A stretch of DNA of 64,000 nucleotides from Tenebrio molitor (lineage: Eukaryota; Arthropoda; Insecta; Coleoptera; Tenebrionidae), in NCBI RefSeq assembly GCF_963966145.1, contig NC_091046.1, positions 29,140,001 to 29,204,000 on the forward strand. The letters are read 5' to 3'. Below are positions 11,351 to 22,794 of this stretch, in pieces. The number at the start of each line of letters is the position of its first letter. Position 1 is the stretch's first letter. A program made the position numbers and the translations under genes. Under the pieces are notes generated by a model. The model worked only from the letters and a program-made list of their open reading frames with translations. It did no database searches and was not told the DNA's origin.

Positions 11351-12437
11351 TTAAAGCAGATGTTCGAAATGATCACCATTCATTTGTATGCACAATTGTG
11401 CTCTACGTAACAAACTTCTTGTAGTAGCGTTAGTTATCAATTCTTCAGTAACTGAAACAAAAGCCTCTAAACAAAATCTATTGGATTCAGCTCTGGAGAC
11501 CTGGCAGGCCAATGATGCGGTCCCCCTCGACTGATCCAGCGCTGTGGATATTGGTTATCCAAAATTTCCCGAACGTTTCTGCTAAAATGTGGTGGAGTAC
11601 CATCATGTTGGAACCAGTCATTTATGCGATAAGCAAGAGGTACAATGTCAAGTAGATCAGGTAGCTCCGTGCCAATGAACTGAGCATATCTTGCCCCCGT
11701 TAATCTTGCGGGGAATTCAAACGGTCCAATCTAGAGCGGGAGATTCGGAATTTTAACAAATGGAAAGATCCACCACACTTATACTTGCCAAACGATCGCC
11801 TAATAGCTCAGTCCACATATTAACATAAAAACTATGTTGAAAACCTCTGGGAAATCATTCTCTTCGATTTTCCTCTGTCCAGATATGAAGGTTGTGATAA
11901 TTGGAACTACCTTCCCGGCAAAATAGCGATTCATCAGAAAACAGTATCCATGACAAGAAGTGTGGATCAGCATCGTTTTGGTTTATTAACCACAGACAAA
12001 ATTCTCGCCTAATTGGATAATCCTCTGGCAGAAGATGTTGTACTCTTGTATAGTGTTACGGATGCCTCCTATTATCAGCTAAAACTCTGCACCGAACTCT
12101 TGGATAAACCCATTTCACGAGAAACTGTTCGAATACTCCGGGTGCCGTTTTCCTCAAAGACATTCAATACGGCTTCCTCGTGTTCGACAGTCCTTACATT
12201 TCTTGGAGCACCCCCAACTTCTCTTCGAACTGGCTGCATCTGACCCGTTTCTCGACTCCGAGCGATTAATTTCAGGATTGTTTTATGATCCGGATGATTT
12301 TGTCTTTGCGGAAATTGTTCACGGTACAACCTTGCTGTTTCACGTGCATTATTCCTACATCGTGCAAAAGTAAGAATCATATCTACGTACTCAGAAAGAA
12401 TACATGTTAAATGATACACTTGAATTAAATATCGCAA
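11351..12437 (-). pseudogene. IS630/Tc1/mariner-like transposase with a 58-nt intron, one frameshift
   Basis: The N-terminal half (12437-12075) has the helix-turn-helix signature (LSEYVDMILTF, HPDHKTILKLIARSRETGQM). After a frameshift near 12080-12090 the rest reads through QHLLPEDYPIRREFC, ILFSDESLFCREG (first Asp), FYVNMWTELLGDRL, then a short intron, then IGPFEFPARLTG, FQHDGTPPHFSRNV (second Asp) and WPARSPELNP, and ends MNGDHFEHLL with a stop at 11351-11353. The intron (11731-11788) begins GCAAGT and ends CTAG; removing it joins GDRL to IGPFEF in frame, the join seen uninterrupted in the relative at 2912-3409 (GNRLIGP). The upstream start is uncertain: ATG at 12437 adds a short leader before the domain. 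This is the best preserved transposase in the window. Confidence 0.83.
11731..11788 (-). other. Short GC-AG intron in transposase
   Basis: On the minus strand the segment starts GCAAGTATAAG and ends CCGCTCTAG. The GC donor followed by AAGT is the usual form of GC-AG introns. It lies exactly where the related gene at 51625-52860 has a 56-nt GT-AG intron. Using the nearby GT (four bases in) would break the reading frame at the junction. Confidence 0.7.
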
Positions 12438-12450
12438 CGAAATTGTATAA

Positions 12451-12760
12451 CAGCCCTTTCACAATGACGTTAACATTACGTCGATGTTAAAACGTTAATG
12501 TTAACGTTAGATCTAATTACATGTATTTTAGTATTTTTTTTTAAATTATTTCCGTTGGCTAATGTTAGAATGTAACGTCAAGAATTCAGAACATTTCTGG
12601 GTCTAACGTTAACGCTAACAATATCATGTAACATTAACTTTCATCATAACGCCATTGTGAACGGTCTACACTGAAATACATGTAATTTTGAATTTCTAGA
12701 TCTAACGATTTAACATCGTTTTAACATCGACGTAACGTTAACGTCATTGTGAATGAGCCT
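12451..12760. mobile_element. MITE with TAA duplication and long inverted ends
   Basis: The ends share, inverted, TTCACAATGACGTTAAC and much of the next 60 bases (ACGTCGATGTTAAAACG, TTACATGTATTT). TAA flanks both sides (12448-12450 and 12761-12763). Interior non-coding. PIF/Harbinger-like by the 3-bp duplication, although the very ends differ (CAGCCC versus AGGCTC). Confidence 0.78.
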
Positions 12761-13104
12761 TAACAAATGTCAAACTGACGTAAACAATCATTTTAATAAA
12801 TGTAGTGGACCAAATCTAATGGACAGAATTATAGAGGTTTACGGATTAAAAGGAAACCTAGGCCACGCAAAATTGCGATTATTCCACCTTAATGGTGCTC
12901 AACTCTGATTGGTCAACTTCAGAATGTCTTTTCTTGAGATAGGACTTTTTTTCTTCAAAATACAAGTTAATATATTCGCCCTAAGGCTCCCTTTTTTCTC
13001 TGGGGAGCCAGTTCTGGGACATCCTGTATACAGGATGTCAACGGATTTTTATGACATTTAAAATGCAGATATTTTAGACGGTGAAGGTTTAACTGGTTTA
13101 ACTA

Positions 13105-13846
13105 TACTCCAATTTTTTTTAAATCAATTGTCAAAGTGTTGTCATGTTGGTATGAACCACTGGTTATTTGATAGTTATTACTTATTAGATTGGCAACGTA
13201 AAATGTCAACTATATGTCAGTCATTTTGATGTAAAGGCGCTTGCGCTATTGAAGGCGCAATTACATTTAAATAAAAATACAAAGTTAAATGAGTTTCCGA
13301 AAACAAGGATCTAACACAACGAGAAAAATTGGCTATGATTAGATTACGTGAAGAAATGTAGACAGAAAAACCGACCATGTTAAATTGCAGTAAAGATGCA
13401 CACATCATATTCAAGGTATTTTCTTTTGATATATGGGTTCGTCACTGCGAGGAACTGATTAGAGAGGACTGGAAAAAATTGATGGAAAATCTACCAATTG
13501 AGGACATTCCTCTTCTGCAGAATCATATTCGGAAGACGATTGGGGGTTAGATTCTGAAAATTAATAGGTAAACTGCTTATATAACCCATTAAATAAATTC
13601 CCATTTTCCTGTATATGTTAAGTTGCACTTTTTAGTGTGATTATCGTCTTTATTTCTTGTCTTTTGGTATAAAATTTGGTTACACCTGAAACTTTTCTGA
13701 CATTTGAAAATTACTGATATAACCTCAAACCTGATCTAGGAAGATTTTACTATAGAGGTGTCCCGAAACGAAAGGTTTTAGGGTGGTACAGCCTGGTCTT
13801 TGAGGGAATTTTGACATTGACAATTGATTTTAAAAAAATTGGACTA
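13105..13846 (+). mobile_element. Degraded IS630/Tc1-like element
   Basis: Left TACTCCAATTTTTTTTAAAT and the inverted right copy (ATTTTAAAAAAATTGGACTA) agree over about 30 bases with two changes, TA at both borders. It contains the C-terminal end of a transposase (13425-13561). Confidence 0.65.
13425..13561 (+). pseudogene. C-terminal tail of an IS630/Tc1-like transposase
   Basis: The frame reads WVRHCEELIREDWKKLMENL and, after a one-base slip, an acidic serine-rich end (SEDDWGLDSEN, stop). The motif HCEELI-x-E-x-W-x-KLM also occurs at the end of the minus-strand remnant at 50850-51200, so both come from one transposase group. The catalytic part is missing. Confidence 0.55.
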
Positions 13847-14191
13847 TAGCAATAATAAAATTACTTCAAGTTAAAAAATGTACTTTTAACACACGTTTCC
13901 TTTATTGAAAATTAAGCGCAACTATTATTAGATTGTTAAACATTAAAAAATAGGTGTCTACACAAAAAATTAACTAAATCGCCCGTTTAATTCAACGAAA
14001 AGATTAAATTTTATTGTTAAAAATTTAATCTAAATTTTGAAGGTATTTGAGCAGTTACTTTGTTAAATAATTGATGAAAAGTTACCAAGCAACATTTTAT
14101 ACATCCCTTAAAATCTGTCAAAAGTGGGTGTGCCTTATTAGAAAAGTCAAATTGTGTAAATTTATTGAAAATACTCTAAAAATAGACTACA
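13847..14191. other. No gene seen
   Basis: AT-rich sequence without a supported gene or repeat. Confidence 0.5.
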
Positions 14192-14375
14192 ATGGCAGAA
14201 ATTTCAATATTGTTGAAAAAGGAAATAATTTTTGCCTGCGGAGAGTATCGTAAGAACTTCAATGACACAGTTCGTTTTCTCGTGGAACACTATCCAAATG
14301 TAGGCTTTATAAAATTTAAGGTTCAGAGAGTCCTCACTTTATTTGAAGACACAGGAAGCGTACTAAATTACCTTG
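14192..14375 (+). pseudogene. Transposase N-terminal fragment
   Basis: The frame reads MAEISILLKKEIIFACGEYR, then RFLVEHYPN, KFKVQRVLTLF and EDTGSV. This matches the order of the first helix-turn-helix of insect Tc1/mariner-like transposases (GE-x-xRN, a YP motif, ETGSV). The DDE domain is absent; the frame becomes non-homologous after about 14375. Confidence 0.55.
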
Positions 14376-14435
14376 CTAAAATATTCCGATCGTGTTTTAG
14401 TCCTTTATGGAAGAATTAAACCATCCAGTATTAGC

Positions 14436-14557
14436 TATTTATGTAACCAGTTAGGAAATGCGTTATTTTGTTTAACGAGTGGAATATTTGCGGGACGAAC
14501 GCAGCGAGATCCCGCAAAATCACACGAGTTACACAAAATTGCAATTCCTAACGTGTT
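14436..14557. repeat. Foldback sequence
   Basis: GTAACCAGTTAGGAAATGC at the left pairs with GCAATTCCTAACGTGTTAC at the right, and an inner GCGGGA...TCCCGC pairs too, so the whole 120 bases can form one imperfect hairpin. Confidence 0.6.
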
Positions 14558-14699
14558 ACATACAAGATTTTTTCCAATTTTGACAAAAAAAAAGTTTCTT
14601 CAAACGTTAAACGAAGTAATGAATTTAGAACCCTCCACCACCCGGCGGCACGGCAATTTTGCCGGAGTACATACACTATTACGGATATTACTATCAAGT

Positions 14700-17600
14700 A
14701 ATAGTGCAGTGCTAATCAACATAATTACCGGCGTCTCGCCTCCACATTTTGACTTTGTTGTGTTTTATTATGTTCTGTGTCAATGTTAAGGAACTTCCTC
14801 ACGATGTGACATGAGTATAATAATATACCTTTTTGAATTTCAACTACCAATGTGTTACCTAAATCCAGAATTTTTAAATTTTTAAAAAGAGATTGCGGTA
14901 CTATTCCCGTTGCTGAAATTACAAGTGGTAAAATTGAAATTTTTTCTAAACACCAAAGATTTCTCATAGCAACGGAGAGCTCTAAATATTTATTAATTTT
15001 TGTGTTATATGTCTGTGTTATATTATGTGAATTTGGAACAGCTATATGTAAAAGATATGCTTGCTTTTGTTGTTTATTTAAAATTATAATATCTGGTCTG
15101 TTATGCTTAATATGAATGTCAGTTAAAACTGTTCTATCAAAATATAATTTGTAATTATCATTTTCCAAACAACTTTCTGGTGTATAACTATATGTGGTTG
15201 TGTATTCTTTAATAAATTGAATTTAACAGCTAAATTCATGTGTATAATTTGAGCGAATATATCGTGACGTTTCTTATATTCGCTTTGAGCCAAAACGGTG
15301 CAAGAAGAAATGATGTTTTCAATTATTTCCCCTTCAGTTCCGCAAATCCTACATTTATCAATTATCGATTGTAAACCGCATATGTGTTTTTTATAATTTC
15401 TTGTATTTATAACACGATCTTGAATTGCAAATATAAAACCCTCTGTCTCAGGGTGAATATTTGATTTCTTAATGAGAGGTCTGAATATTAATTTCTGGTT
15501 GTTCCAGTTCTTTAAAGTATCTCCCATGTGAAGACTTCTGTTTTATATGTATTTGCTACAGTGTCAGGTATATTTGGCTCAACAATATCTGAAATTATAT
15601 TATCACTTAAATTTAAAGGTGTGTAACCTTTATCGGCTGAAACCAAAGCATTATCACGAGCTCTATTGAGGAAATAATTTTTTAGTGAAGCAATTTGATT
15701 GTGTAGCAGTATTTCTAGATTTGGAAAACCACTACCACCGTTTTCGCGTGGTAAATTAAATCTTTCAATAGCAGATTTAGGGTGATGTTTACTAAATTTG
15801 GCAAAAAGAACTCTAGTTTTAATGTTTATGTTCTGTAAATTAGTTTTGGACCATTTTATAACACCGAAAGAAGAGGTCAGTAATGGAACAGCATATTATG
15901 TATCAACTGCTTTAATTAAATTATTACCGTTTAATTTTGATTCTAAAATAGATTTAGTTCTTAAATAAAATTGCTTTTCTAAATTTTCTTTTATAATTAA
16001 GTGTTGAATATGATTTGGTTGATTAATACCTTAATATTTATAAAATTCTCCTTTATTTAAATTTTTAATGATTTCTCCTTCTTTTTACTTCATTTTACAC
16101 TTATCAATACCAAAAATTCATCCCAATATCATTTGAGAAATTTTCAGTTATTGTTAGTAAAGATAAAATGTGATTCTTTTTTGATGCATAAAGTTTTATG
16201 TCATCCATATAAAGAAGGTGATTTAATTTGGATAGTGTGGTATTATTAAGTCTAATATTAAAACCATATCCAGTGCAATTTAATAGATTTGTCAAAGGAT
16301 TAATGGCTAGACAAAACCATAAAGGACTTAAAGAATATCCTTGATAAATTCCCCGTTTAATTTTAATAGGCTCGGATTTTAATTTAGTATTGTTTATTGA
16401 TAAATTTAAAGTAGTTCTCCAAAATGTCATAGCATGGGATAAAAAGTTAATCAAATCCAAATTAATTTCATAAATTTTAAGAATTTTAATTAACCATGAA
16501 TGTGGTACTGAATCACAGGCTTTTTTGTAGTCTATGAATGCGGTATAAATATTTCTATTATTTTTTCTAGCTTGTTCCATTATTACTGTATCTATTATGA
16601 GTTGTTCTTTACAACCAAAACACTCCTTAACACAACCTTTTTGTTCTTCATTAAGTATATTTAATTTTTGACAATGGTCGTAAATTATTACTTTAATGCA
16701 AGATGTCATAATTTTATAAATTGTAGGTAGACATGTGATTGGTCTATATTTTGATGGATTTTTAGTATCGGAATCTTTTGGTTTCAGATATGTTATACCA
16801 TGGGCCAAAAACTCTGGAAATATGTTAGGTTCCCTAATAAATCCGTTAAAGTGATCAAGTAAGCATTTATGAATACAAGTAAATTTTTTTAACCAAAAGT
16901 TATGAATTTGGTCACCTCCAGGGGATTTCCAATTATGTGAACTATTAATATTTTTTACTAAAATTTTAAGGCTAATTTGAATATGATGTCGATTATTAAT
17001 TACTATCTGGTATATCATTTTCTAAATGAGGAATCCATTCTGCCTGATTATTAAATTGAACTTCATTTGACCAAATGTTTGACCAGAATTCTTTAATTTC
17101 GTTTATATTTGGTGTACCATTATTAGTTTGAGTTTTATGATCTTACATTTTTGTAAAACAACTTCTCATTATTTCTAAATAAATAGTTTGTTTTCAAATT
17201 TCCGTTGTTTATTATTTTTATATCTTTTTAGTCGTTTAAAGTGTCTTTGATTTCTATTAATGTTTTATTATATTCATTATATTTTAAACAATGTACTCGG
17301 TTGTTATTTAAAATGAATTGAATACAATTATTTAGATGATTAGAATTTATACCCTTTAAATTTTGCGTTATTCTACCTAAATCTCGTCTGATATTATTAA
17401 TCCGTTTATTTAGTCTTTGTTCCCATTTTGGTAATTCTTTCGCTTTTATATTATTTGTCTGGTCAATTGTTAAAGCTCCACTATACCGGTGTCCCGAAAA
17501 TGGCGCCCTTCCGATGCACTACGGTGTAGAAGAGATTACCATAAACGTGAGAAAAATGTTAAAAAAATTCTATTGGACTTATTTGCTGATTTGGTGGTCT

Positions 17601-18221
17601 TTGAAAGTGGCACTTAACAGGTCAATTATTTCGAAATAAATGTATTAAATTGTCATGAAAACTACCTCTAATCGTATGTATTATCACAAAGTACAAGATC
17701 ACTCACTACCAATATCCGATCCTGCATAATAGAGAATTTAGAAGTTTAGGAAATCGTAAAAATTATCTTAAATCCACAAAGGCAACACTGATGTACGAGT
17801 ATATCTTTGTTTACATTGTACTGTCATTTTTGCAATAATTGATTTTTTTGTCTCAAAATGTTTTTCCATATCTTTTTCATGTACATTTAAACATCCTCGA
17901 TCAGGTAGTAAGTAGTGAGTGCGCCATTTTCGGGACACTTGTATATAATACTGTGTAATTTTTTAAAACTTGTGGTGTTATTTTCAAATTTAGGTAAAAT
18001 GAATTGATTTAAAATTTCAATCATTGCAAATAATTTTTTTGAACTTTGTTGTTTAGGTAATAGTGGTCTATTAAATGGTTCTGTGTGTTCAAATTCGTTA
18101 AGAGTTCTATTGAATTCATCTTCAATTTGTTCTTTAAAATTTTGATAGTAGTAAAAATTTTGATTAATAAACTCTGTCCACTGATAGATTGCTTGACATA
18201 AATGTAACTAAAAGTGTTCAC
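14700..18221 (-). pseudogene. R4/Dong-like non-LTR retrotransposon, copy 1
   Basis: Reading leftward, the sequence contains a short N-terminal part (18221-17950), an RT (17018-16104), a thumb region (to about 15530), a zinc-knuckle region and a C-terminal nuclease region. The RT shows SPGGDQIHNFWLKK, KPKDSDTKNPSKYRPITCLP, TAFIDYKKACDSVPHSWL (motif A), IYQGYSLSPLWFCLAINPL (motif B; the usual QGD is QGY here) and LLYMDDIKLYA (motif C, intact). The later CRICGTEGEIIENIISSC has lost the His of a CCHC motif. The 15168-14725 frame has RPDIIILNKQQKQAYLLHIA, compatible with the restriction-like endonuclease of R2/R4-type elements. Multiple frameshifts and a MITE (17482-17945) break it. Clade call rests on these motifs and is moderately sure. 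Confidence 0.8.
17482..17945. mobile_element. TA element inserted in the R4/Dong-like copy
   Basis: GTGTCCCGAAAATGGCGC at the left is exactly repeated inverted (GCGCCATTTTCGGGACAC) near 17938. The ends are TATAC/GTATA. The interior has no gene. Confidence 0.87.
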
Positions 18222-19049
18222 TCTACGCTATAAGAAATAGATCCGGCGCGAAATTTAAAAAAATGAAAGAACAGGTTTACACGTGATGTTTTATTATTAT
18301 TCTGCATGTTTGCACTTAGGAAAGACGAAAGAAAACTTCAGTATAGCAGGGGTAATATATTAGGTTTTATTAATACAGGGTATTTCAAGAGTGATAATGT
18401 GCCCCATGGATTTAAAAATGCAACGCACAATACATTTTCGAATTTCCGAAAAAAGCTGGCTACTGAAATGAAAATATCCAGCTTTTTTCGGAAATGGCTA
18501 AAACAAATAAGAGATTATTTAATATTTAATGCATGAACAAAAATTACCTCTGATTCATTTTCGATGTTTGTAATGTCACTTAAAGTGTTCATTATGCTAG
18601 ATTCTTGAGGCACGCACTCACTTCACAAATTCAAAGAAATCAACAAAAATCGCAACGGAGAAGATCAAAACAGCAACACGATCAAAACTAATAACTTTTA
18701 AAACCAGAGGAACGCAAAACAAAGCTCTAAAGATGAAAAATCGCAAATCTAAATGCTTAAATCACTTGACAGCACTGACAATTTCAAATTTGAAATGTCA
18801 TATAATTTATTTTTCGCGTGGGTTTTATAACAACCAATGAGAATCAGTGGCGCGAATGCTTCAAGATAATACCAACACAATCTATGATACTTTCTTAATA
18901 TTTTAATGTTATGGTTTGGGGATTTTGTTATCTAAGGATATTTAAAAAAATGCATTCTATCAGTGGACGTAGTCTAACAGGTATATCATTATAACTCAGG
19001 TCTAAATTATGTATGTATGTGTGTATGGTGTTGTTTGAGGATTTTCTCT
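18222..19049. other. No supported gene; one hairpin
   Basis: Apart from a perfect 18-base inverted repeat (18442-18495, ATTTCCGAAAAAAGCTGG and its complement) I see no feature. The plus frame 18306-18536 reads through this hairpin and has no known domain. Confidence 0.5.
18442..18495. repeat. Perfect 18-bp hairpin
   Basis: ATTTCCGAAAAAAGCTGG and CCAGCTTTTTTCGGAAAT are exact inverted copies with an 18-base loop. Confidence 0.75.
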
Positions 19050-19051
19050 TG

Positions 19052-19436
19052 TCAATACCTGCAATTGTGACGATGTACTGTCCCATTCAGGCAAAGAGTG
19101 GCCTCGTCAGAAAATAGGATATTATTTAACATTAGTAACATTAGTTCTTCGCAAAACTGCAAGCGGCGGTCTGGATCATCCTCGTTTAATTCGTGAATCA
19201 ATTGAACTTTGTAAGGATGATATTTCTCTTTCTTGAACAACTTCACAACAAAAGAGTGGTCCACGTTGCTGCCTTGTAGAATGGTGAGGATTTTCTTCAG
19301 CTTCAAGTAACACATTTAATCTGGTTTCTTCGTTTCCTCGAGGTCGACCTTGCCGAGGCAAATCATGGATGGATCCCGTTTCAGTAAATTTGGCAACCAG
19401 TTAGAGACCTGAAAGTCTTAGGTGGGACACTCAGAT
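19052..19436 (-). pseudogene. Tc1/mariner-like transposase fragment with one terminal repeat
   Basis: The minus frame has GRPRGNEETRLNVLLEAEEN, then KEKYHPYKVQLIHELNEDD, PDRRLQFCEEL and NILFSDEATLCLNGTVHRHN, i.e. the end of the helix-turn-helix region, the linker and the first catalytic Asp of the same insect transposase type as at 2912-3825. Right next to it, 19405-19436 (GACCTGAAAGTCTTAGGTGG) looks like a terminal repeat, recurring at 62066-62096. The N-terminus and the second half of the catalytic domain are missing. Confidence 0.7.
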
Positions 19437-20047
19437 AGTAATACTCGTATGAAAAACTTTGAAAATCGCTTTTCTGGAACACGTTTCTCCAATTGTTTCG
19501 CTGTTGTGAATTTAGGACAAGTTGAACGGTAAGATTTTGAAAACAAAGTTTATTGAATTGTCAAAGAAAATGGTACCTCAAGCCACTTGAGAGTGGCAAT
19601 CTCAAGTTATCTGCGGTGGTGCCGTTTTCTTCGATCATTCTCAAACACTCACTTTCTTACCCCTCACTTAACCCAACAGCCAATCAATTCTATACAATTG
19701 AAAATTTGTTCTTTTAGCAAATCACATTAGATTTTCAATACGTTTAGAAAGTTCCGCTTATTCCACCAAAGATTCAAATTTTAAAATTTGAATTTCTACG
19801 ATAAAGCGGTTTGTTTCTGATTTGCACACTTTACATTTGATTTTACATTTGACAAAATTTTGAGTATGATGAAAAAAAGTCGCTTAATCTGGTGAACATT
19901 AATTTGGCATTTCCCTCAATCAGAAATTGATCAACTATTAAAATATATATTTATTGGTACTTAAACTTCAAAATGGCATGAAATAAACAACTAAATGAAA
20001 AAGCATAATGAATGAAGCCATAAAAATATATGACCGTAAACAATACC
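19437..20047. other. Upstream region of the Kunitz gene
   Basis: No coding region or element recognised. It precedes the TATA-like sequence of the Kunitz gene. Confidence 0.4.
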
Positions 20048-20110
20048 TATAAATAACAATATAAATGAGAATGATACTCTTTTCACATAGTATAGTCAAC
20101 TGTTAAAAGC
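20048..20110 (+). promoter_or_regulatory. Possible core promoter of the Kunitz gene
   Basis: TATAAATA at 20048-20055 lies 56 bases before the start codon, so a start of transcription about 30 bases downstream would leave a short leader. This rests on motif and distance only; AT-rich DNA yields such motifs by chance. Confidence 0.35.
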
Positions 20111-22562
20111 ATGTATCACAGTTTAAAAGTTGTATTATTTCTGGTGACTTGTCTGATATTTCCTGAACTTGTTTGGTCACATTCATTTTCAAAAAGTGGT
20201 AAGATATATTTAAAAAATAAAGATTCTGTAATAATGGACCTTTACAAATAAGAATGCTCTTTGTCGCACAGTGACGTAACTGCGCAAAGGAATTCTGCGT
20301 CCTGTGAGACAACAAAGATGTTGACCGTTAGGTAAAATGTAAAACAACTTCGACGAGTTAAACCAATGGAAGTAAGTGTAGCCTTCAACTGTTCTCTCAC
20401 AATGCGCAGATCTCACGCGCATATTTTCCATCTGTAATTGAAAGGTCCATTATAACTTTAATAACTATACTTTTGAAGCAAGTCTATCTTAAAAGGTTTA
20501 TCAAATAATATTTGTTGTTGTATAAGTGAATCAAATTAAATATAATTTACGCAAAAGTTAAGAATACTTGAATTACGTAAGTATACATAAGTACCCAGAA
20601 ATCATTTAAATTTATAATTAAAGGAGGCTATGACTACAAAATTATATTGGCAACACCACTGACACCTTGATTTGAATTGTCAAAATGACGCTTTAAAATT
20701 CAATACAAAATATGAAACGGCGAGTTAACAATTGTATCCAAGTCAGGTGGTTAATACAACTGTTAACTCGCAGTAGTTTCAGCCTCATATTCTGTACTGA
20801 ATTTTCAAGCGCCACTTTGACAAACTAAATCAAGATGTCAGTGGTGTTGCCAATCTAATTTTAAAGTCATAGCCAACTTTAATTATAGATTTAAATGATC
20901 TCACGGTATAATTAGCTAAATGTGCCTACAACAATAATTTAGGTTAATAAAAAGTGTTGCATGTAGTTTTACAAGCAAAGCAGGGTTGAACTGTCTTTTT
21001 TTTCTTTTGTTTCGAGGCACTGAGAAGTGAGAACATTGTATAGTGTAATGAGAAGAGAGGGATTCTAGAGCAATTCCCTATTTCCTACATCTGTGCACTG
21101 ACCTCTATAACATGGACTGCGTGTGCAGTGCTCCCTTGCCACAGTAAAAGTGAAGCTACAAATTTTTGTAGTCTCACATTGGAAACTTTTAGTTTTACAC
21201 CAAAATACTGTTGGCAGCAGATTTAGTGACATCATTCTGTCACTCGTTCTGTTGAGTTGCCTGATTTCTTATTTGTGATTTTATTCGTGGTTTCTGTAAA
21301 TTTGGTCACAAAAACATGGTCGAGTTATATTTAAATCGTCTCCATCAACGAGCATGGCCACACCTGTCAACGTCAAACGTCAGTGAAAAGCAGGACAGAA
21401 TTCAGTTAACTGGACAAAAAGAAAGTTACTAAAAATTGAGACTAGCAATATGGCCGACTTTTCTTCTTCAGTTTTGAAACATAGCATCCTCGGTCCATGT
21501 TATAGAGGTCAGTGAATCTGTGGCACATAAATAAGAGTTGAACATACCTAAATACGTTTCATAAGAAATGTAATCTGAGCCCTAATTATTATTATTGCCT
21601 GCTTGCTGATTAATAAATATCACCTATTCTGAATCAAGTCTGCCTATTTTTGCCTAAATGACAATATAATACACAATAACTTACAGAAATAAAGTAAAAA
21701 ATACGTTTTTTGTGAGGCATTATGAGGTAATCTCGTAATGTAGGAAATTTATTTGAAATATTACCTTACTTATCATACTTGTCCAAGAACTCTTATAGTG
21801 GACTTTAACTTCAATAATAAGAGATTGCTATCTGATACCTCCGACAGAAAACGACCGCTCTGTCTAACATAGATCATAGTTACAGCTTGACAGAAATAGC
21901 TTGACGTTTGAGATGCGCAGATAAGGGAATGAGAGTTTCTGTTTGATAAGGAGAGCTACTAGGTTTTCGATGATCGTTGAAGATCAATATATCTTTTTTT
22001 GTTCGACACTGTCAGAATTTGAGAATTTTCTCCTATGTGAACACCTGATATAATACGATAACAGAATGAGTCAAAGTAGGTTATAAAAAAAAAGCGTGTG
22101 TCTTGTTAGAGAGTTTTTCGTACAACTGGGTAAATGCCGTCATAACAATGGTCGACTGCTTGGTTGCGAACATGTTCCTGAAATATTTTTTACAATAGGC
22201 AACGAAATAAAATTTAAGAAAAGACATGCGGTTCGTGGTGGACTTCGACATTTTGTTAAAATCTCATTGTACATATTGTTAGGCGTTGTTACTTGTTACT
22301 TATTTCTTTATATTACTTTTTCAGTTTTCATCCACCCTACCTACTCGTACATTGTGAATATTTTACAGATTGTTCCAGACGTTATTATTTGGAGCACATC
22401 GGTGATATTTGTAGACAGTTAATGTGGATTTACACATGGAACAATAAACTGCAAAAATGTGAAGTTGTTCAATTTGGTGGTTGCTATCCTTCTTTTAATA
22501 ATTTTGAAACTTACAAAGAATGTAAAAAAATTGCTGAACCTATTTGTAAAAATAAAAGTTAA
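20111..22562 (+). CDS. Secreted Kunitz-type protease inhibitor, two exons
   Basis: Exon 1 is 20111-20198 and exon 2 is 22369-22562. Exon 1 encodes a signal peptide (MYHSLKVVLFLVTCLIFPEL, then VWSHS) and ends AGTG|GTAAGA. Exon 2 begins after TATTTTACAG. Both splice sites are phase 1, so the joined codon GAT gives Asp, followed by the first Cys. The predicted precursor has 93 residues. Six Cys follow with spacings 12-15-7-12-7; the central 15-7-12 is exactly that of the Kunitz/BPTI fold, along with FGGC and NNF. The first and last spacings are longer than the usual 8 and 3. The residue after the second Cys, the P1 site, is Arg, which in this family suggests trypsin-like targets. The protein would act outside the cell. 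The intron (2,170 bases) contains four repeats. The splice model is inferred from sequence only. Confidence 0.82.
20232..20452 (+). mobile_element. MITE in Kunitz intron, TAA duplication
   Basis: Ends TAATGGACCTTT and AAAGGTCCATTA are inverted copies flanked by TAA on both sides (20229-20231 and 20453-20455). It begins only 33 bases after the exon 1 donor. A second copy is at 28752-29001. Interior shares CGCAAAGGAATTCTGCGTCC with that copy. Confidence 0.9.
20597..20900. mobile_element. Foldback element with about 140-bp arms in Kunitz intron
   Basis: The left arm (ATCATTTAAATTTATAATTA, later TTGGCAACACCACTGACA) and the inverted right arm agree along nearly the whole length, with the centre around GTTAACTCG/CGAGTTAAC. 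No gene inside. Confidence 0.85.
21096..21514. mobile_element. MITE with 22-bp ends in Kunitz intron
   Basis: CACTGACCTCTATAACATGG with two more bases is matched exactly by its inverted copy at 21493-21514. Interior without gene. Target duplication not clear. Confidence 0.82.
21994..22042 (+). repeat. Dispersed repeat, fragment (copy 2 of 4)
   Basis: GTTCGACACTGTCAGAATTT through CTCCTATGTGAAC is identical to the start of the copy at 6625; the rest is missing. Confidence 0.8.
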
Positions 22563-22574
22563 TCAAAAATGTAA

Positions 22575-22580
22575 AATAAA
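22575..22580 (+). terminator. Polyadenylation signal of the Kunitz gene
   Basis: AATAAA lies 13 bases after the stop codon, which fits a very short 3' untranslated region. Confidence 0.55.
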
Positions 22581-22794
22581 AATAATTTGATTATTTTAAT
22601 CTACCTATTCAAATCCTAAGTTAAACAGACTATTCAAAATAATTAAAGGATAACGTAAAATAGGTAGGTACAATCGCTGGCCAAAAAAAGCTCGTACAGC
22701 CAAAATTTTAGTTTTGTAAATCAAAGTCTACAACGTCAAACATTATTGTCTCAAAGTCAATGCGAAATAATGGGTTTCACTGAAATTCAAAAAC

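Larger units (their letters stand above)
5574..13028. mobile_element. Large nested Tc1/mariner-like element
   Basis: The left end TACAGTGTGTCCCAGAACTG and its inverted partner CAGTTCTGGGACATCCTGTA at 13028 agree over about 35 bases with a few changes. The element's own transposase is on the minus strand at 11351-12437. Between the left end and that gene lie two other elements (5893-9540 and 9553-11249), and a TAA MITE (12451-12760) sits upstream of the gene. The original transposon was probably about 2 kb; the rest is later insertion. Confidence 0.82.

Noticed and set aside
22096..22422. 108-residue frame overlapping the Kunitz exon
   Set aside because: It reads through the intron end and the exon in a different frame; the phase-1 splice from 20198 explains the exon better.
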